Source: Corynebacterium massiliense DSM 45435 (GTDB lineage: Bacteria > Actinomycetota > Actinomycetes > Mycobacteriales > Mycobacteriaceae). Taken from it: a stretch of DNA of 64,000 bases. The stretch covers positions 2,170,001 to 2,234,000 of the forward strand of contig NZ_CP063189.1 in the NCBI RefSeq assembly GCF_028609805.1. The letters run 5' to 3'. The first letter of the stretch is position 1, and each line of letters begins with the position of its first letter. The translations under genes were made by a program, and so were the position numbers. Positions 52,841-62,810 of this stretch are shown in pieces. The notes beneath the pieces are model-generated. The model did not search any database. It was not told the DNA's origin and worked only from the letters and a program-made list of their open reading frames with translations.

Positions 52841-55800
52841 ATGACATCTCCGCAGTCAGGAACGCGCGGGCGTTTCGTCGCCTCCACGCCCCCGGCCCCG
52901 GTCCCGGAGCCGCGGGACATTCCCGAACCGGTGGAACAAGAACCGGTTGAGGACAAGTCCAACCTCAAGGGCGCGAACGCCGCCCAGGAGGAGGCGGAAG
53001 GAAAAGGGAACTCGGATTCCGATTCCGACGTGGTGCGCGCCACCGGCTCCATGGCGGTGGCCACGCTGCTGTCCCGCATCACCGGTTTCGTGCGTTCGGT
53101 CTTGGTCACCGCGACGCTCGCGCTCGGTGTCTCGGACGCCTACCTCGCGGCCAACCAGCTGCCCAACCTGGTCACCGAGATCGTCCTCGGCGCGGTGCTG
53201 ACCTCCCTGGTCGTGCCCGTGCTGGTGCGCGCCGAGCGCGAGGACCCCGACCGCGGCGAGGAGTTCATCCGAAGACTTTTCACCCTCGCCTTTTCACTTT
53301 TGGCGGTGGTCACTCTCGTCTCCGTGGTGGGCGCGCCACTGCTGACGCGCATCTTCTTGGACAGCAACGGCGAGGTCTCCATCACCCAGGCCACGTCGAT
53401 GGCGTATCTGCTCTTGCCGCAGATCTTCTTCTACGGCCTATTCGCGCTGTTCCAGGCGGTGCTCAACACGAAGGGCATCTTCGCGCCCGGCGCCTGGGCG
53501 CCGGTGATCAACAACATCATCACCATCGCGGTGTTCTTGCTCTACCACTTCGTGCCGGGCTCGCTGACCCCGGAGTCGCCGTCACCGGTAACCGACCCGC
53601 ACATCCTCTTGGTCAGCGCCGGCACCACGCTCGGCGTGGTGGTGCAGTGCCTCATCATGGCGCCGTACCTGCGCCGCGCGAACATCAACTTGAAGCCGCT
53701 GTGGGGCCTGGACGCGCGCCTCAAGCAGTTCGGCGGGATGGCGCTGGCGATCATCGCCTACGTGGGCATCTCCCAGGCCGGCTACGCGATTGCGAACCGC
53801 GTCGCCTCCCAGGCCGACAAGGGCGCCATAGCCATTTACCAGAACTCGTGGCTGCTGTTGCAGGTGCCCTACGGCGTCATCGGCGTGACGCTTTTGACGG
53901 CCATCATGCCGCGCCTGTCGCGCAACGCCGCCGGCGGCGACGTCAAGGGCGTGGTGCGCGACCTGACGCTGGCGACCAAGCTGACGTTCATCGCGCTCAT
54001 CCCGATCGTCATCTTCATGACCGGCTTCGGCGTGCCCATCGCGCGCACGCTGTTCCAGTTCGGCGAGTTCGGCACCGAGTCCGCCGGCATCCTCGGCCTG
54101 ACGCTGAGTTTTTCCGCCTTCACGCTCATCCCGTACGCGCTGGTGCTGCTGCACCTGCGCGTGTTCTACGCGCGTGAGGAGGCGTGGACGCCGACCTTCA
54201 TCATCGCCGGCATCACTTTCACCAAGGTCGTGCTCTCGCTGCTCGCGCCGATGGTGGCCAGCAGCACCTCGCACGTCGTGATCATCCTGGGCGCGGCGAA
54301 CGGCTTCGGCTTCGTCGCCGGCGCGGTCATCGGCGCGTTCCTGCTCAAGCGGAAGCTGGGCAGCCTGGGCGGCAGCGCGGTCACCGAGACCACCCTGTGG
54401 GCCACCGGCGCCGGCCTGGCCGGCCTCGTGGTGGCGGGCGCGCTCAACTTCCTACTCGACCTCATCCTGCCGGACCCGATGGGCCCGCTGCTCATGGTCC
54501 TCCACCTCGTCATCGTGGGCGTGGTCTTCGTCATCGCCACCGGCCTGGTGCTCAGCCGCTCCAGCCTGCCGGAGGTGCAGAACCTGGCGCAGGCGCTGCG
54601 CCGCATCCCGGGCATGTCCCGGATCATCCGCGAGCCGGGCGAGGCCATCGAGGTCGAGGCCCCGGAGATGGCGGAGATCCAGCCGATGTTCGGCCAGGAC
54701 GCGTTCAACTCCTCGCCGGTGCCGCCGCCGATGTCCGCCGGCATCGTCCGTGGCCCGCGCCTCGTGCCGGGCGCCCCAGTCTCCGACGGCCGCTTCCGCC
54801 TCCTGCGCGACCACGGGTCTGTGACCGGCGCGCGCTTCTGGGAGGCCCGCGAGCAAGAGACCGGGCGCCGCGTGGCGCTCACCTTCGTGGACACCACGGG
54901 CCAGGCGCCGATGGCGGCGGCCACCCCGGCGCAATCCGCGCGCAGCTCCGCGGAGGTCTCGCGCCGCACCCGTAAGCTCTCGGAGCTCGGCCTCGACTCC
55001 GTGGCCACGGGAGTGGAGATCCTGTCCTACCGCGCCGGCTGCCTCGTCGTCTCCGACTGGGTGGACGGCACCCCGCTGAAGACGGTCGCCGAGGCCGACA
55101 ACCTCGACCCGAAGGCCGTGGCCCACGCGCTCGCACCGCTGGCGCACGACACCGCCGCCGCCCACGCGGCCGGCCACCTGATGGGCCTGGACAACCGCAA
55201 CCGCATCCGCATCTCCACCGAGGGCGTGGCCATCCTCGCGTTCCCGGCCGTGCTGCCGGGCGCGAGCGCCAACGAGGACCGCGAGGGCCTGTCGGCCGCC
55301 ATCACCCAGCTGGTGAAGTCCACCGACCCGACACCGCAGGTGCTCGAGGAGATCGCCGACGACGCCGAGGAGACCACCACCACCGGCGCCGGCGCGGACC
55401 CGGAGGCGGACAACCATGCGTCCGGTTCCACCGCGAACGCGACCGGCATCGCGGCGGCCGCCCGCGCCAAGCTGCGCGACGGCGTCGACGACGATCCGGA
55501 CGCCGAGGATCCCGGCGAGCGGTCACTGGCGGTCACCCTGGAATCCATTGCCGAGCGCCTGAGCGCCTTCGCGCCGACCCCGGCCGACGAGGATGATCCG
55601 GATGCCGCGGAGCCGCAGGCGCTCAAGGTGGAGGCCGACCAGGTGCAGTCCGATGACGAGCCGGAGGCAACCGCCGGCTTCGGCTCTCGCGGGTACTCCG
55701 GTTCCGGCGCCGCGCTCATCGGCGTGACGGCGACCATCTTCGTGGTCATCGTCGCCGGCCTGACCGCCTGGGTGGTCTCCCTGCTCAGCCAGGGTTCGGA

Positions 55801-56290
55801 TCAGTCGCCCATCAACCCGGAATCGGTGGGCCACAACGAGCAGCAGCCGACCATCGCCACCGCACCTCCCATCCTGCTGGGCGCGAAGAACGCGTCCGTC
55901 CTGCCCGGGGACCAGGAAGCGCCGGAGCTTGTCGATGCCAACGCGGCCAGCTCCCACACCCTCAGCCGCAACGACGACGGCATCATGGTGGCGCTGAACC
56001 ACCCGGCGCAGCTGCGCAACCTGCTATTCGAGGGCACCGGCATCCGCGGCGTGGAGTACAAGGTCTACGGCGTGCACTCCGAGGCATTCAACCCGGACGA
56101 CCCGCAGCCGCAGACCAAGGACAAGCTGGCGGAAGGCAAGCTCACCGGCTCCAGCTCGGATGTGAAGCTGGACAAGAAGGGCACCTACTACGACGCGGTG
56201 GTCGTCGAATTCAGCGGCCTGCCCGACGCGCAGGCCGGCAAGGCAGACCTCGCGGAGGTCAAGGTCGTCGGCGTCAACGAGGACGAGTAG
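52841..56290 (+). CDS. murJ: Lipid II flippase MurJ fused to a pseudokinase
   Basis: 1149 aa. A disordered acidic N-terminus (about 1-65) precedes the 14-helix MOP-type flippase (about 68-590; starts ATGSMAVATLLSRITGFVRSV). The cytoplasmic pseudokinase domain starts near 649 (DGRFRLLRDHGSV). It lacks a glycine-rich loop and a catalytic Lys (VALTFV), and no HRD or DFG is seen. An acidic linker, a single helix (about 957-982) and an extracytoplasmic discoidin-like domain follow. This is the architecture of mycobacterial MviN (Rv3910), where the pseudokinase is phosphorylated by PknB and recruits FhaA. The start at 52841 is 7 nt after the DUF6049 stop. Confidence 0.94.
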   Translation: MTSPQSGTRGRFVASTPPAPVPEPRDIPEPVEQEPVEDKSNLKGANAAQEEAEGKGNSDSDSDVVRATGSMAVATLLSRITGFVRSVLVTATLALGVSDAYLAANQLPNLVTEIVLGAVLTSLVVPVLVRAEREDPDRGEEFIRRLFTLAFSLLAVVTLVSVVGAPLLTRIFLDSNGEVSITQATSMAYLLLPQIFFYGLFALFQAVLNTKGIFAPGAWAPVINNIITIAVFLLYHFVPGSLTPESPSPVTDPHILLVSAGTTLGVVVQCLIMAPYLRRANINLKPLWGLDARLKQFGGMALAIIAYVGISQAGYAIANRVASQADKGAIAIYQNSWLLLQVPYGVIGVTLLTAIMPRLSRNAAGGDVKGVVRDLTLATKLTFIALIPIVIFMTGFGVPIARTLFQFGEFGTESAGILGLTLSFSAFTLIPYALVLLHLRVFYAREEAWTPTFIIAGITFTKVVLSLLAPMVASSTSHVVIILGAANGFGFVAGAVIGAFLLKRKLGSLGGSAVTETTLWATGAGLAGLVVAGALNFLLDLILPDPMGPLLMVLHLVIVGVVFVIATGLVLSRSSLPEVQNLAQALRRIPGMSRIIREPGEAIEVEAPEMAEIQPMFGQDAFNSSPVPPPMSAGIVRGPRLVPGAPVSDGRFRLLRDHGSVTGARFWEAREQETGRRVALTFVDTTGQAPMAAATPAQSARSSAEVSRRTRKLSELGLDSVATGVEILSYRAGCLVVSDWVDGTPLKTVAEADNLDPKAVAHALAPLAHDTAAAHAAGHLMGLDNRNRIRISTEGVAILAFPAVLPGASANEDREGLSAAITQLVKSTDPTPQVLEEIADDAEETTTTGAGADPEADNHASGSTANATGIAAAARAKLRDGVDDDPDAEDPGERSLAVTLESIAERLSAFAPTPADEDDPDAAEPQALKVEADQVQSDDEPEATAGFGSRGYSGSGAALIGVTATIFVVIVAGLTAWVVSLLSQGSDQSPINPESVGHNEQQPTIATAPPILLGAKNASVLPGDQEAPELVDANAASSHTLSRNDDGIMVALNHPAQLRNLLFEGTGIRGVEYKVYGVHSEAFNPDDPQPQTKDKLAEGKLTGSSSDVKLDKKGTYYDAVVVEFSGLPDAQAGKADLAEVKVVGVNEDE

Positions 56291-56291
56291 C

Positions 56292-56315
56292 GCGGGGAGC
56301 GAAATCGCTCCCCGC
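56292..56315. terminator. Strong hairpin after murJ
   Basis: GCGGGGAGCGA and TCGCTCCCCGC form a perfect 11-bp stem with a 2-base centre, directly after the stop. There is no T run, so termination may need Rho, or the hairpin may only stabilise the 3' end. Confidence 0.6.
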
Positions 56316-56336
56316 CGCCGCGCCCACCGCCCGCAC

Positions 56337-56370
56337 GTTCGCGTCACCCGCGCGTTCGCGTCACCCGCGC
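56337..56370 (+). repeat. 17-bp tandem duplication
   Basis: GTTCGCGTCACCCGCGC occurs twice head to tail, then CTGTTTTTGG. The remaining gene-free stretch to 56688 shows only short palindromes and should contain the pepN promoter. Confidence 0.7.
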
Positions 56371-56688
56371 CTGTTTTTGGTAATTAAGGCCCAAACCAGG
56401 CGCGGTTTCGCGTCTTATGATCCAAACTCGTGCGGTTGTAGACATGTCCACTCAACAAGCCACTCCAGCGGGATAGCGCGTCCCCGCCACCCGCGCAAGA
56501 AATGCACCATTTTCACCCGGATTTTTGCGGATCTGCCCCGGAAATGCGACAAAACGCGCGGGGGAGTTCTCCTAAGAGGCGCAACGGTGGTTCGAAACGC
56601 CGGCCGGTGTTTATGGCCGACGCCCCGGGCGCGCAGAAGCTCACGAATCTCGCCTCCGGCGCCGGCTGCGCCAAGTAAGGTTCTCGGC

Positions 56689-59220
56689 ATGGCCGACACT
56701 CTGACTTTCCAGGAAGCAACCGCCCGCACCGCCGCGCTCACGCTGCACGCGTACCGCGTCCACCTCGACGTCACTCACGCGCCGAGCGACGCCGCGACGT
56801 TTATCGCACGCACCGAGGTGGATCTCACCACCCGCGAGGCGGAGACCTTCCTCGACTACTTGGGCGAAGACGTCACCGCCGTCAGCATCGACGGCGAGGA
56901 ACAGCCCGTGGACTTCGACGGCTCCCGCGTGCACCTGACTGGCCTCCCCACGGACACACGCATCACCGTCAGCGTCGAAGGCCGCTCTCTCTACTCGCGC
57001 ACCGGCCAAGGCCTGCACCGCTTTACCGATACCGCCGACGGCAACACCTACCTGTATTCCCACCTGGAGCCGTCGGACGCGCGCCGCATCTTCCCGTGCT
57101 TCGACCAGCCCGATCTGAAGGCGCCTTTCGAATTCACCGTCACCGCACCGGGGGAGTGGACGGTGCTGTCGAACCAGCCGCCGGCGGAGCAGCCAGCCGT
57201 CGCACACGACTCCGCCGCCGATACCCAGACCGTGCGCTTCCAACCCACCCCGCTGCTGCCGACGTACCTGACGGCGGTGGCGGCGGGCCCGTACATCGCA
57301 AAGCACCGCACCTGGCACGCCCCGAACGACCCGGAGCGCACCATCGAGCTGACCGCCCTGGCGCGAACGTCCATGGCGGACTACCTCGACGACGAGATCC
57401 TGGAGATCACCGCGCAGGGCCTCGACTACTTCGACGAGCACTTCGGCTACCCGTACCCGTGGGGCAAGTACGACTCCATCTTCGTGCCGGAATACAACCT
57501 CGGCGCGATGGAAAACCCTGGGCTGGTGACCTTCACGGAGAACTACCTGTTCCGCTCGCAGGCCACTCGCGCGCAGCACGCGGGGCGCACGAACACCATC
57601 CTCCACGAGATGTCGCACATGTGGTTCGGCGACCTGGTCACCCCACACTGGTGGGACGACCTGTGGCTCAAGGAGTCCTTCGCGGAGTTCATGGGCGCGG
57701 ATTCCTCCGCCCATGCCACCGCCTACACGGAGGCGTGGACCAACTTCGCCGCGCAGCGCAAAAACTGGGCCTACCTGCAGGACCAGCTGCCTACGACGCA
57801 CCCCATCAAGGCAGAGATCCCCGACGTGGACGCCGCCCGCCAAAACTTCGACGGCATCACCTACGCCAAGGGCGCGGCGGTGCTCAAGCAGCTGGTGCAC
57901 TTCGTGGGCCGCGACAACTTCTACGCCGGCGCGCGCGACTACTTCCAGGCGCACGCGTTCGCCACCGCGACCTTCGACGATCTGCTCGACGCCCTGCGCC
58001 ACCACACCGACCGCGACGTCGATGCCTGGTCCGACGCGTGGCTGAAGACGTCCGGGCCGGACACGCTGCGCCCGGAAATCGCGGTGACCGACGGGCGCAT
58101 CGACAACCTACGCATCGCGGGGTCCATCAAGCGCCCGCACCGCATCGATGCCACGCTTTACGATGCCCAGCTGGCCCCCTCCCGCACCTTCGACGTGGAC
58201 GTGCGCCCGGGGGAGGAGACGGTGATCGCGGAGGCTGCGGGCCTGCCGCAGCCGGCGTTGGTGCTGCTGAACGATGGCGACCACACCTACGCGAAGGTGC
58301 GTTTCGATGACACCAGCCTGCGCACAGTACTGGAACGGCTCAGCGAGCTGAGCAATGAGCTCTCGCGCGCCGTCATCTGGACCGCCCTGTGGGACATGAC
58401 CCGCGACGGGGAGCTTCCCGTGCGCGACTACGTCGAGGCGGCGCTCACCCATGGCCCGCGGGAAACCAACCCGACGGTGATGGCGCAGGCGCTGGGCAAC
58501 GCGGTGTTTGCCGCGCGGCACTACCTGCCCAAGGGCGCGCAGGACGAGGTGCTGGCGGGGCTGGCGGAGCGCTTGTGGGATCTGCTGCACGCCCAGGAGC
58601 CGGGCAGCGACGCGCAGCTGACCGTGGCGCGCTCTGCCATCCGCGCGCTCGCGGCCGCACCGGCGGGTGCGGAGCACCTGCGCGCGATCCTGGGCGGCGG
58701 GGTAGAGGGCCTGCGCCTTGACCCGGATATCCGCTGGTCTGTGTTGCGGGGGCTCGCTGCTCACGGCGCGGTGGAGGAAGAGGAACTCGCCGCGGAGGGC
58801 ACGCGCGACGACACCCTGACCGGCCAGGCGGAGCTGCTGGGCGCGCGCCACAGCTTCCCCACGCCGGCCGCTAAGCGCGCGGCTTTCGACCTCGCTGTGG
58901 AACCAGGCCGCTGGTCCAACGCCGAGATGGACTCTCTCCTCGCCGCCTTCAACGCCCCGCGTGCCGCGGAGGTCCGCGAGACATTCACCGGCGAATTCTT
59001 CGACCGCGTGCCAAAGATCTGGGACGAGCATCCCATCGAGATGGCCAACCGGCTTATCCGCGGGCTCTATCCGGAAACCGAGGAGGCCGTCTCGCGCACG
59101 GAGGGGCTACTCGCGAGCGAGCAGCCCGAGGGTGAGTTGCCAGGCGCCCTGCGCCGCGTGCTGCTCGAGTGCCAGAACACCGCGAAGCGTGCGCTGCGGG
59201 TACGGGATGCGAATAGTTAA
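56689..59220 (+). CDS. pepN: Aminopeptidase N (M1 family)
   Basis: A zinc metallopeptidase that trims N-terminal residues from peptides in the cytoplasm. It is 843 aa from ATG 56689 (MADTLTFQEATARTA). The exopeptidase motif GAMEN is at about 275-279. The zinc site HEMSHMWFGDLVTPHWWDDL is near 305-324, with the second Glu in WLKESFAEF. A C-terminal ERAP1-like helical domain completes it. In actinobacteria this gene is not usually between murJ and sigM as far as I recall, so it may be an insertion into the conserved block. Confidence 0.93.
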   Translation: MADTLTFQEATARTAALTLHAYRVHLDVTHAPSDAATFIARTEVDLTTREAETFLDYLGEDVTAVSIDGEEQPVDFDGSRVHLTGLPTDTRITVSVEGRSLYSRTGQGLHRFTDTADGNTYLYSHLEPSDARRIFPCFDQPDLKAPFEFTVTAPGEWTVLSNQPPAEQPAVAHDSAADTQTVRFQPTPLLPTYLTAVAAGPYIAKHRTWHAPNDPERTIELTALARTSMADYLDDEILEITAQGLDYFDEHFGYPYPWGKYDSIFVPEYNLGAMENPGLVTFTENYLFRSQATRAQHAGRTNTILHEMSHMWFGDLVTPHWWDDLWLKESFAEFMGADSSAHATAYTEAWTNFAAQRKNWAYLQDQLPTTHPIKAEIPDVDAARQNFDGITYAKGAAVLKQLVHFVGRDNFYAGARDYFQAHAFATATFDDLLDALRHHTDRDVDAWSDAWLKTSGPDTLRPEIAVTDGRIDNLRIAGSIKRPHRIDATLYDAQLAPSRTFDVDVRPGEETVIAEAAGLPQPALVLLNDGDHTYAKVRFDDTSLRTVLERLSELSNELSRAVIWTALWDMTRDGELPVRDYVEAALTHGPRETNPTVMAQALGNAVFAARHYLPKGAQDEVLAGLAERLWDLLHAQEPGSDAQLTVARSAIRALAAAPAGAEHLRAILGGGVEGLRLDPDIRWSVLRGLAAHGAVEEEELAAEGTRDDTLTGQAELLGARHSFPTPAAKRAAFDLAVEPGRWSNAEMDSLLAAFNAPRAAEVRETFTGEFFDRVPKIWDEHPIEMANRLIRGLYPETEEAVSRTEGLLASEQPEGELPGALRRVLLECQNTAKRALRVRDANS

Positions 59221-59537
59221 CCGCCATTAGGCGGACGCGACTCGCAATCAGATCCGCTGGATAGGAACCACTCCTTGAGTTCGCTGCGCACCCGCGCAGC
59301 ACCTCCCGGATAGCCCCTTTCCAACTCAGATTCCACACACGACAGGAAATCTCGCACACGAAACTTTCTGTTGATCGACCCTCAAGTCGCGAAACCGGCG
59401 CGCATGGGGTCTTATAGATAGGGCAGGCCTCTCACACACGCTTGGGGGAGTGGTGTGGCGAGGCCGCGCGAGCACGGGTCTAAGGCATCGTAATCGCGGG
59501 GAGACTATATGTGTAACTTTCGGGGGAAAGGACCAGC
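59221..59537 (+). promoter_or_regulatory. sigM upstream region
   Basis: 317 bp without a gene. The part next to sigM has A/T-rich steps (cttatagatag, gactatatgtg) that could be promoter elements, and GGGGGAAAGGA as ribosome-binding site. I cannot identify a sigma-M-type promoter with confidence. Confidence 0.35.
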
Positions 59538-60143
59538 ATGGCTGGAAGCAGTGCGCCTGATGGCGCGGAGCTGGCGGATAACGAACTGGTCGACCGCTTC
59601 ATCGCGGGGGATGCAAAGGCGTTTTCGACCATCGTGGAGCGCCACCGCGCGCGGCTGACCTTTGTCGCGCGGCGCTACACCAACAACGACACCGATGCGC
59701 AAGACGTGGTGCAGGAAGCGTTCTTCCGCGCCAGCTGCAACCTGCACCGCTACCGGCGGGAGTCGGCGCTATCGACGTGGTTGCACCGGCTGGTGATGAA
59801 CTCCGGGTACGACTTTTTGAACCACCGCGCCAACCGGGAGCACGCATCGCTAGACGCAGAGGTCGTGGAGGCCGACCGCAACGTTTACTGCGCGAGTGAT
59901 CCTTTCCGGGGCATCGACAAGCGCATTGCGGTGACCAACGCCATGTTGAAGCTGCGGGAAGACCAACGGTTCGCTATTTATATGACGGATATTGTGGGCT
60001 ACCCGGTGGCGGAGGTCGCGCGGCACGCCGGGGTGGCCGAGGGGACGATTAAGTCGCGGCGCGCGCGGGCGCGGGCGACGCTGCGGGAGGAAATGGGCGG
60101 CGCCATGGAGGCGGAGCCAGCGAGTGCGGTTACGGGGAGATAA
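59538..60143 (+). CDS. sigM: ECF-family sigma factor SigM
   Basis: 201 aa. Region 2 (about 18-88) has AFSTIVERHRARLTFVARRY, then TDAQDVVQEAFFRA and STWLHRLVMN. Region 4 (about 128-185) has LREDQRFAIYMTDIVGYPVAEVA and GTIKSRRARARATL. It directs transcription of disulfide-stress genes in corynebacteria; trxB and trxA directly follow. In mycobacteria an anti-sigma gene lies between sigM and trxB; here only 107 bp separate them. Confidence 0.93.
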   Translation: MAGSSAPDGAELADNELVDRFIAGDAKAFSTIVERHRARLTFVARRYTNNDTDAQDVVQEAFFRASCNLHRYRRESALSTWLHRLVMNSGYDFLNHRANREHASLDAEVVEADRNVYCASDPFRGIDKRIAVTNAMLKLREDQRFAIYMTDIVGYPVAEVARHAGVAEGTIKSRRARARATLREEMGGAMEAEPASAVTGR

Positions 60144-60250
60144 CAACTCGCGCGGGAAGACGCGGCGCGGCGATTGCGTTAACGGAAGTGGACCCTTCGA
60201 TGGGTAGAATCATGGCGTTACACGCGCATAGCTAAGTAGGGAGTACTGAA

Positions 60251-61177
60251 TTGACCATCCACGATGTCGCCATCGTTGGTTCTGGACCTGCCGGTTATAC
60301 TGCCGCCCTCTACGCCGCCCGTGCGGAGCTGAACCCCATCGTCTTCGAGGGTTTTGAATACGGCGGCGAGCTAATGAACACCACCGAGGTGGAAAACTAC
60401 CCCGGTTTCCAGAAGGGCATCATGGGCCCGGAGCTCATGGAAGAAATGCGCTCGCAGGCCAGCCGCTTCGGCGCGGACCTGCGCATGGAAGTCGTTGACT
60501 CGGTCGAGCTCGACGGCGACGTGAAAAAGATTCACGTGGGCGAGGACGTCTACGAGGCCCGCGCGGTCATCCTGGCCACCGGCGCGGCACCGCGCCACTT
60601 GGGCGTCCCGGGCGAGCAGGAGCTCATCGGCCGCGGCGTGTCCACGTGCGCGACCTGCGACGGGTTCTTCTTTAAAGACCAGCACCTCGCCGTCATCGGC
60701 GGCGGCGACTCCGCGATGGAGGATGCCACCTTCCTCACCAAGTTCGCCGAGTCGGTCACCATCGTGCACCGCTCCGAGAACTTCCGCGCCTCCGCCATCA
60801 TGCTGGACCGCGCGCAGTCGAACGAGAAGATCAACTGGCAGCTCAACAAGACGGTCCAGCGCGTCGAGGAGGAAGACGGCAAGGTCTCCGGCCTGGTCCT
60901 GGAGGACACCCAGACCGGCGAGACCTCCACGCTGGATGTCACCGCGATGTTCGTCGCCATCGGCCACGACCCGCGCTCCGGGTTCTTGAACGGCCAGGTC
61001 ACGACCGACGAGAAGGGCTACATCGTGGTCGACGAGCCGTCCACCCGCACTAACCTAGAGGGCGTCTTCGCGTGCGGCGACCTAGTGGACAGCCACTACC
61101 AGCAGGCGATCACCGCGGCCGGCTCCGGCTGCCGCGCAGCCCTCGACGCACAAGACTATTTGGCAGCTCGCAGTTAG
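60251..61177 (+). CDS. trxB: Thioredoxin reductase
   Basis: A flavoprotein that transfers electrons from NADPH to thioredoxin. It is 308 aa from TTG 60251, with AGGGAG about 10 nt upstream. FAD motif [14 protein letters not shown] is at about 9-22. The redox pair CATC is Cys133 and Cys136. NADPH motif [13 protein letters not shown] is at about 150-162, and the C-terminal [21 protein letters not shown] binds FAD. It forms an operon with trxA. Confidence 0.97.
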   Translation: MTIHDVAIVGSGPAGYTAALYAARAELNPIVFEGFEYGGELMNTTEVENYPGFQKGIMGPELMEEMRSQASRFGADLRMEVVDSVELDGDVKKIHVGEDVYEARAVILATGAAPRHLGVPGEQELIGRGVSTCATCDGFFFKDQHLAVIGGGDSAMEDATFLTKFAESVTIVHRSENFRASAIMLDRAQSNEKINWQLNKTVQRVEEEDGKVSGLVLEDTQTGETSTLDVTAMFVAIGHDPRSGFLNGQVTTDEKGYIVVDEPSTRTNLEGVFACGDLVDSHYQQAITAAGSGCRAALDAQDYLAARS

Positions 61178-61188
61178 GATCTTTGACC

Positions 61189-61512
61189 ATGAGCACTCCA
61201 GTGAAAGTCACCGCTGACACGTTCAAGTCCGAGGTCGTCGAGGCATCGACCCCCGTGGTCGTCGACTTCTGGGCAGAATGGTGCGGTCCGTGCAAGAAGC
61301 TCGGCCCCATCCTCGATGACGTGGCCGCCGAGCTTGGCGATGCCGTGAAGGTGGCCAAGGTCAACGTCGATGAGGAGCGTAACCTCGGCGCCATGTTCCA
61401 GATCATGTCCATTCCGGCGGTCATGATCTTCAAAGATGGTGAGAAGGTCGACGAGTTCGTCGGCCTGCGCTCCAAGGACGACATCATCGCGCTGGTGAAC
61501 AAGCACCTGTAA
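61189..61512 (+). CDS. trxA: Thioredoxin
   Basis: 107 aa. The active site WCGPC is at about 31-35 in VVVDFWAEWCGPCKKLGP; the cis-Pro is in MSIPAVMIFKDG. It reduces disulfides in ribonucleotide reductase and other partners. It starts 11 nt after the trxB stop. Confidence 0.97.
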   Translation: MSTPVKVTADTFKSEVVEASTPVVVDFWAEWCGPCKKLGPILDDVAAELGDAVKVAKVNVDEERNLGAMFQIMSIPAVMIFKDGEKVDEFVGLRSKDDIIALVNKHL

Positions 61513-61557
61513 AAAGTGCGTGGTAGGTAGACAGACATAAGTAGGGAAGCGATAGCT

Positions 61558-62739
61558 GTGGAACGCGTTCTACGGGTAGGCGATCGCAGCGCGCGCGTGG
61601 CAGAAGCCCGCGCGGCGCTCGCGCGCCTCGGCCGGTTGCCGGGCTTTACCGGTGAACTCTCCGAGTGGAAAGAACAGAAATTCTCGGAAGAAGACCGCTA
61701 CTTCGATCCCGAACTGGCGAACGCGCTCAAAGCCTTCCAGCAGTCCCGCGGCGTTATTCCCGCTGGCACGATTGACGATGCCACCTTGCGCGAGCTCCGC
61801 CACGCCTCCTACCGGCTGGGCTCACGCGTGCTGCAGTTCCAGCCGAACAACGAGCTGGTAGGCGACGACGTCGCGCAGCTCCAGCGCCAGCTGCAGGAGC
61901 TCGGCTTCTACCCGCACCGCATCGACGGTCACTTCGGCCAGGGCACTTACACGTCGCTGCGCGAGTACCAGTTCAACTACGGGCTCGCCGAAGACGGCAC
62001 CTGCGGCCCGAAGACCATCCGGGCGCTCAGCCTCCTGGGCCGCCGGATCACCGGCGGTTCCGCCCACGACATCCGCGAGCGCGAGCGCGTGCGCAACGCC
62101 GGGCCGAAGCTCTCCGGCAAGCGCATCGTCATCGACCCGTCGCTCGGCGGCGACGACATGGGGCGCACCGTCCGCGGGCCCTACGGCGACATCACCGAGG
62201 GCGAGATCCTGTGGGATCTGGCCGAGCGCCTCGAGGGCCGCATGATCGCCGCCGGCATGGAGACCATCTTCTCCCGGCCGAACCGCGACAACCCGTCGCC
62301 GCAGGACCGCGCCGACCTAGCCAACGCCTTCGACGCCGACCTGGTTATCTCATTGGCCTGCGACGAGTACCAGAACGACAAAGCCAACGGCGTGGCCACG
62401 TTCTACTTCGGCACGGAGCACAACAACTCCTCGCTCATCGGCGAGACGCTCTCCGGGTTCATCCAGCGCGAGATTGTCGCCCGTACCGACCTGCAGGACT
62501 GCCGCAACCACGGGCGGAGCTGGCACATCCTGCGCCTGACCCGCATGCCGGTCGCGCAGGTGGTGTTGGGCTACCTCACCAACGCCCATGACGTCAGCGT
62601 GCTCACCGACCCGGACAAGCGCGACATCATCGCCGAAGCCATCGTGGTGGCCGTCAAGCGCCTGTACCTCATGGACGAGGACACCGCCCCGACCGGAACG
62701 TACAAGTTCTCCGAGCTGCTCGCGGCAGAGGGAATGTAG
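61558..62739 (+). CDS. cwlM: CwlM: amidase-like regulatory protein
   Basis: 393 aa from GTG 61558. There is no signal peptide. Two peptidoglycan-binding-1 domains (about 5-80 and 95-160) precede an Amidase_3 domain (about 188-372). The usual DPGHGG is DPSLGG (Leu196 in place of the zinc His). The usual SIHAN is SLACD. The final ELGFLTN is VLGYLTN without the Glu. Only the Glu in TEGEILWDL remains. In mycobacteria CwlM acts in the cytoplasm, phosphorylated by PknB, to activate MurA; the sequence here fits a non-enzymatic regulator. Confidence 0.92.
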   Translation: MERVLRVGDRSARVAEARAALARLGRLPGFTGELSEWKEQKFSEEDRYFDPELANALKAFQQSRGVIPAGTIDDATLRELRHASYRLGSRVLQFQPNNELVGDDVAQLQRQLQELGFYPHRIDGHFGQGTYTSLREYQFNYGLAEDGTCGPKTIRALSLLGRRITGGSAHDIRERERVRNAGPKLSGKRIVIDPSLGGDDMGRTVRGPYGDITEGEILWDLAERLEGRMIAAGMETIFSRPNRDNPSPQDRADLANAFDADLVISLACDEYQNDKANGVATFYFGTEHNNSSLIGETLSGFIQREIVARTDLQDCRNHGRSWHILRLTRMPVAQVVLGYLTNAHDVSVLTDPDKRDIIAEAIVVAVKRLYLMDEDTAPTGTYKFSELLAAEGM

Positions 62740-62763
62740 CGCGCGGCTCTTAAGACACCGAAA

Positions 62764-62793
62764 GGCTCCCAGGAATTCACTTTCCTGGGAGCC
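62764..62793. terminator. Bidirectional terminator between cwlM and parB
   Basis: GGCTCCCAGGAA pairs perfectly with TTCCTGGGAGCC over a 6-base loop, with AAA before and a T-rich tail after. It serves both convergent transcripts. Confidence 0.9.
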
Positions 62794-62810
62794 TTCGTTC
62801 TTTCGTGGGA

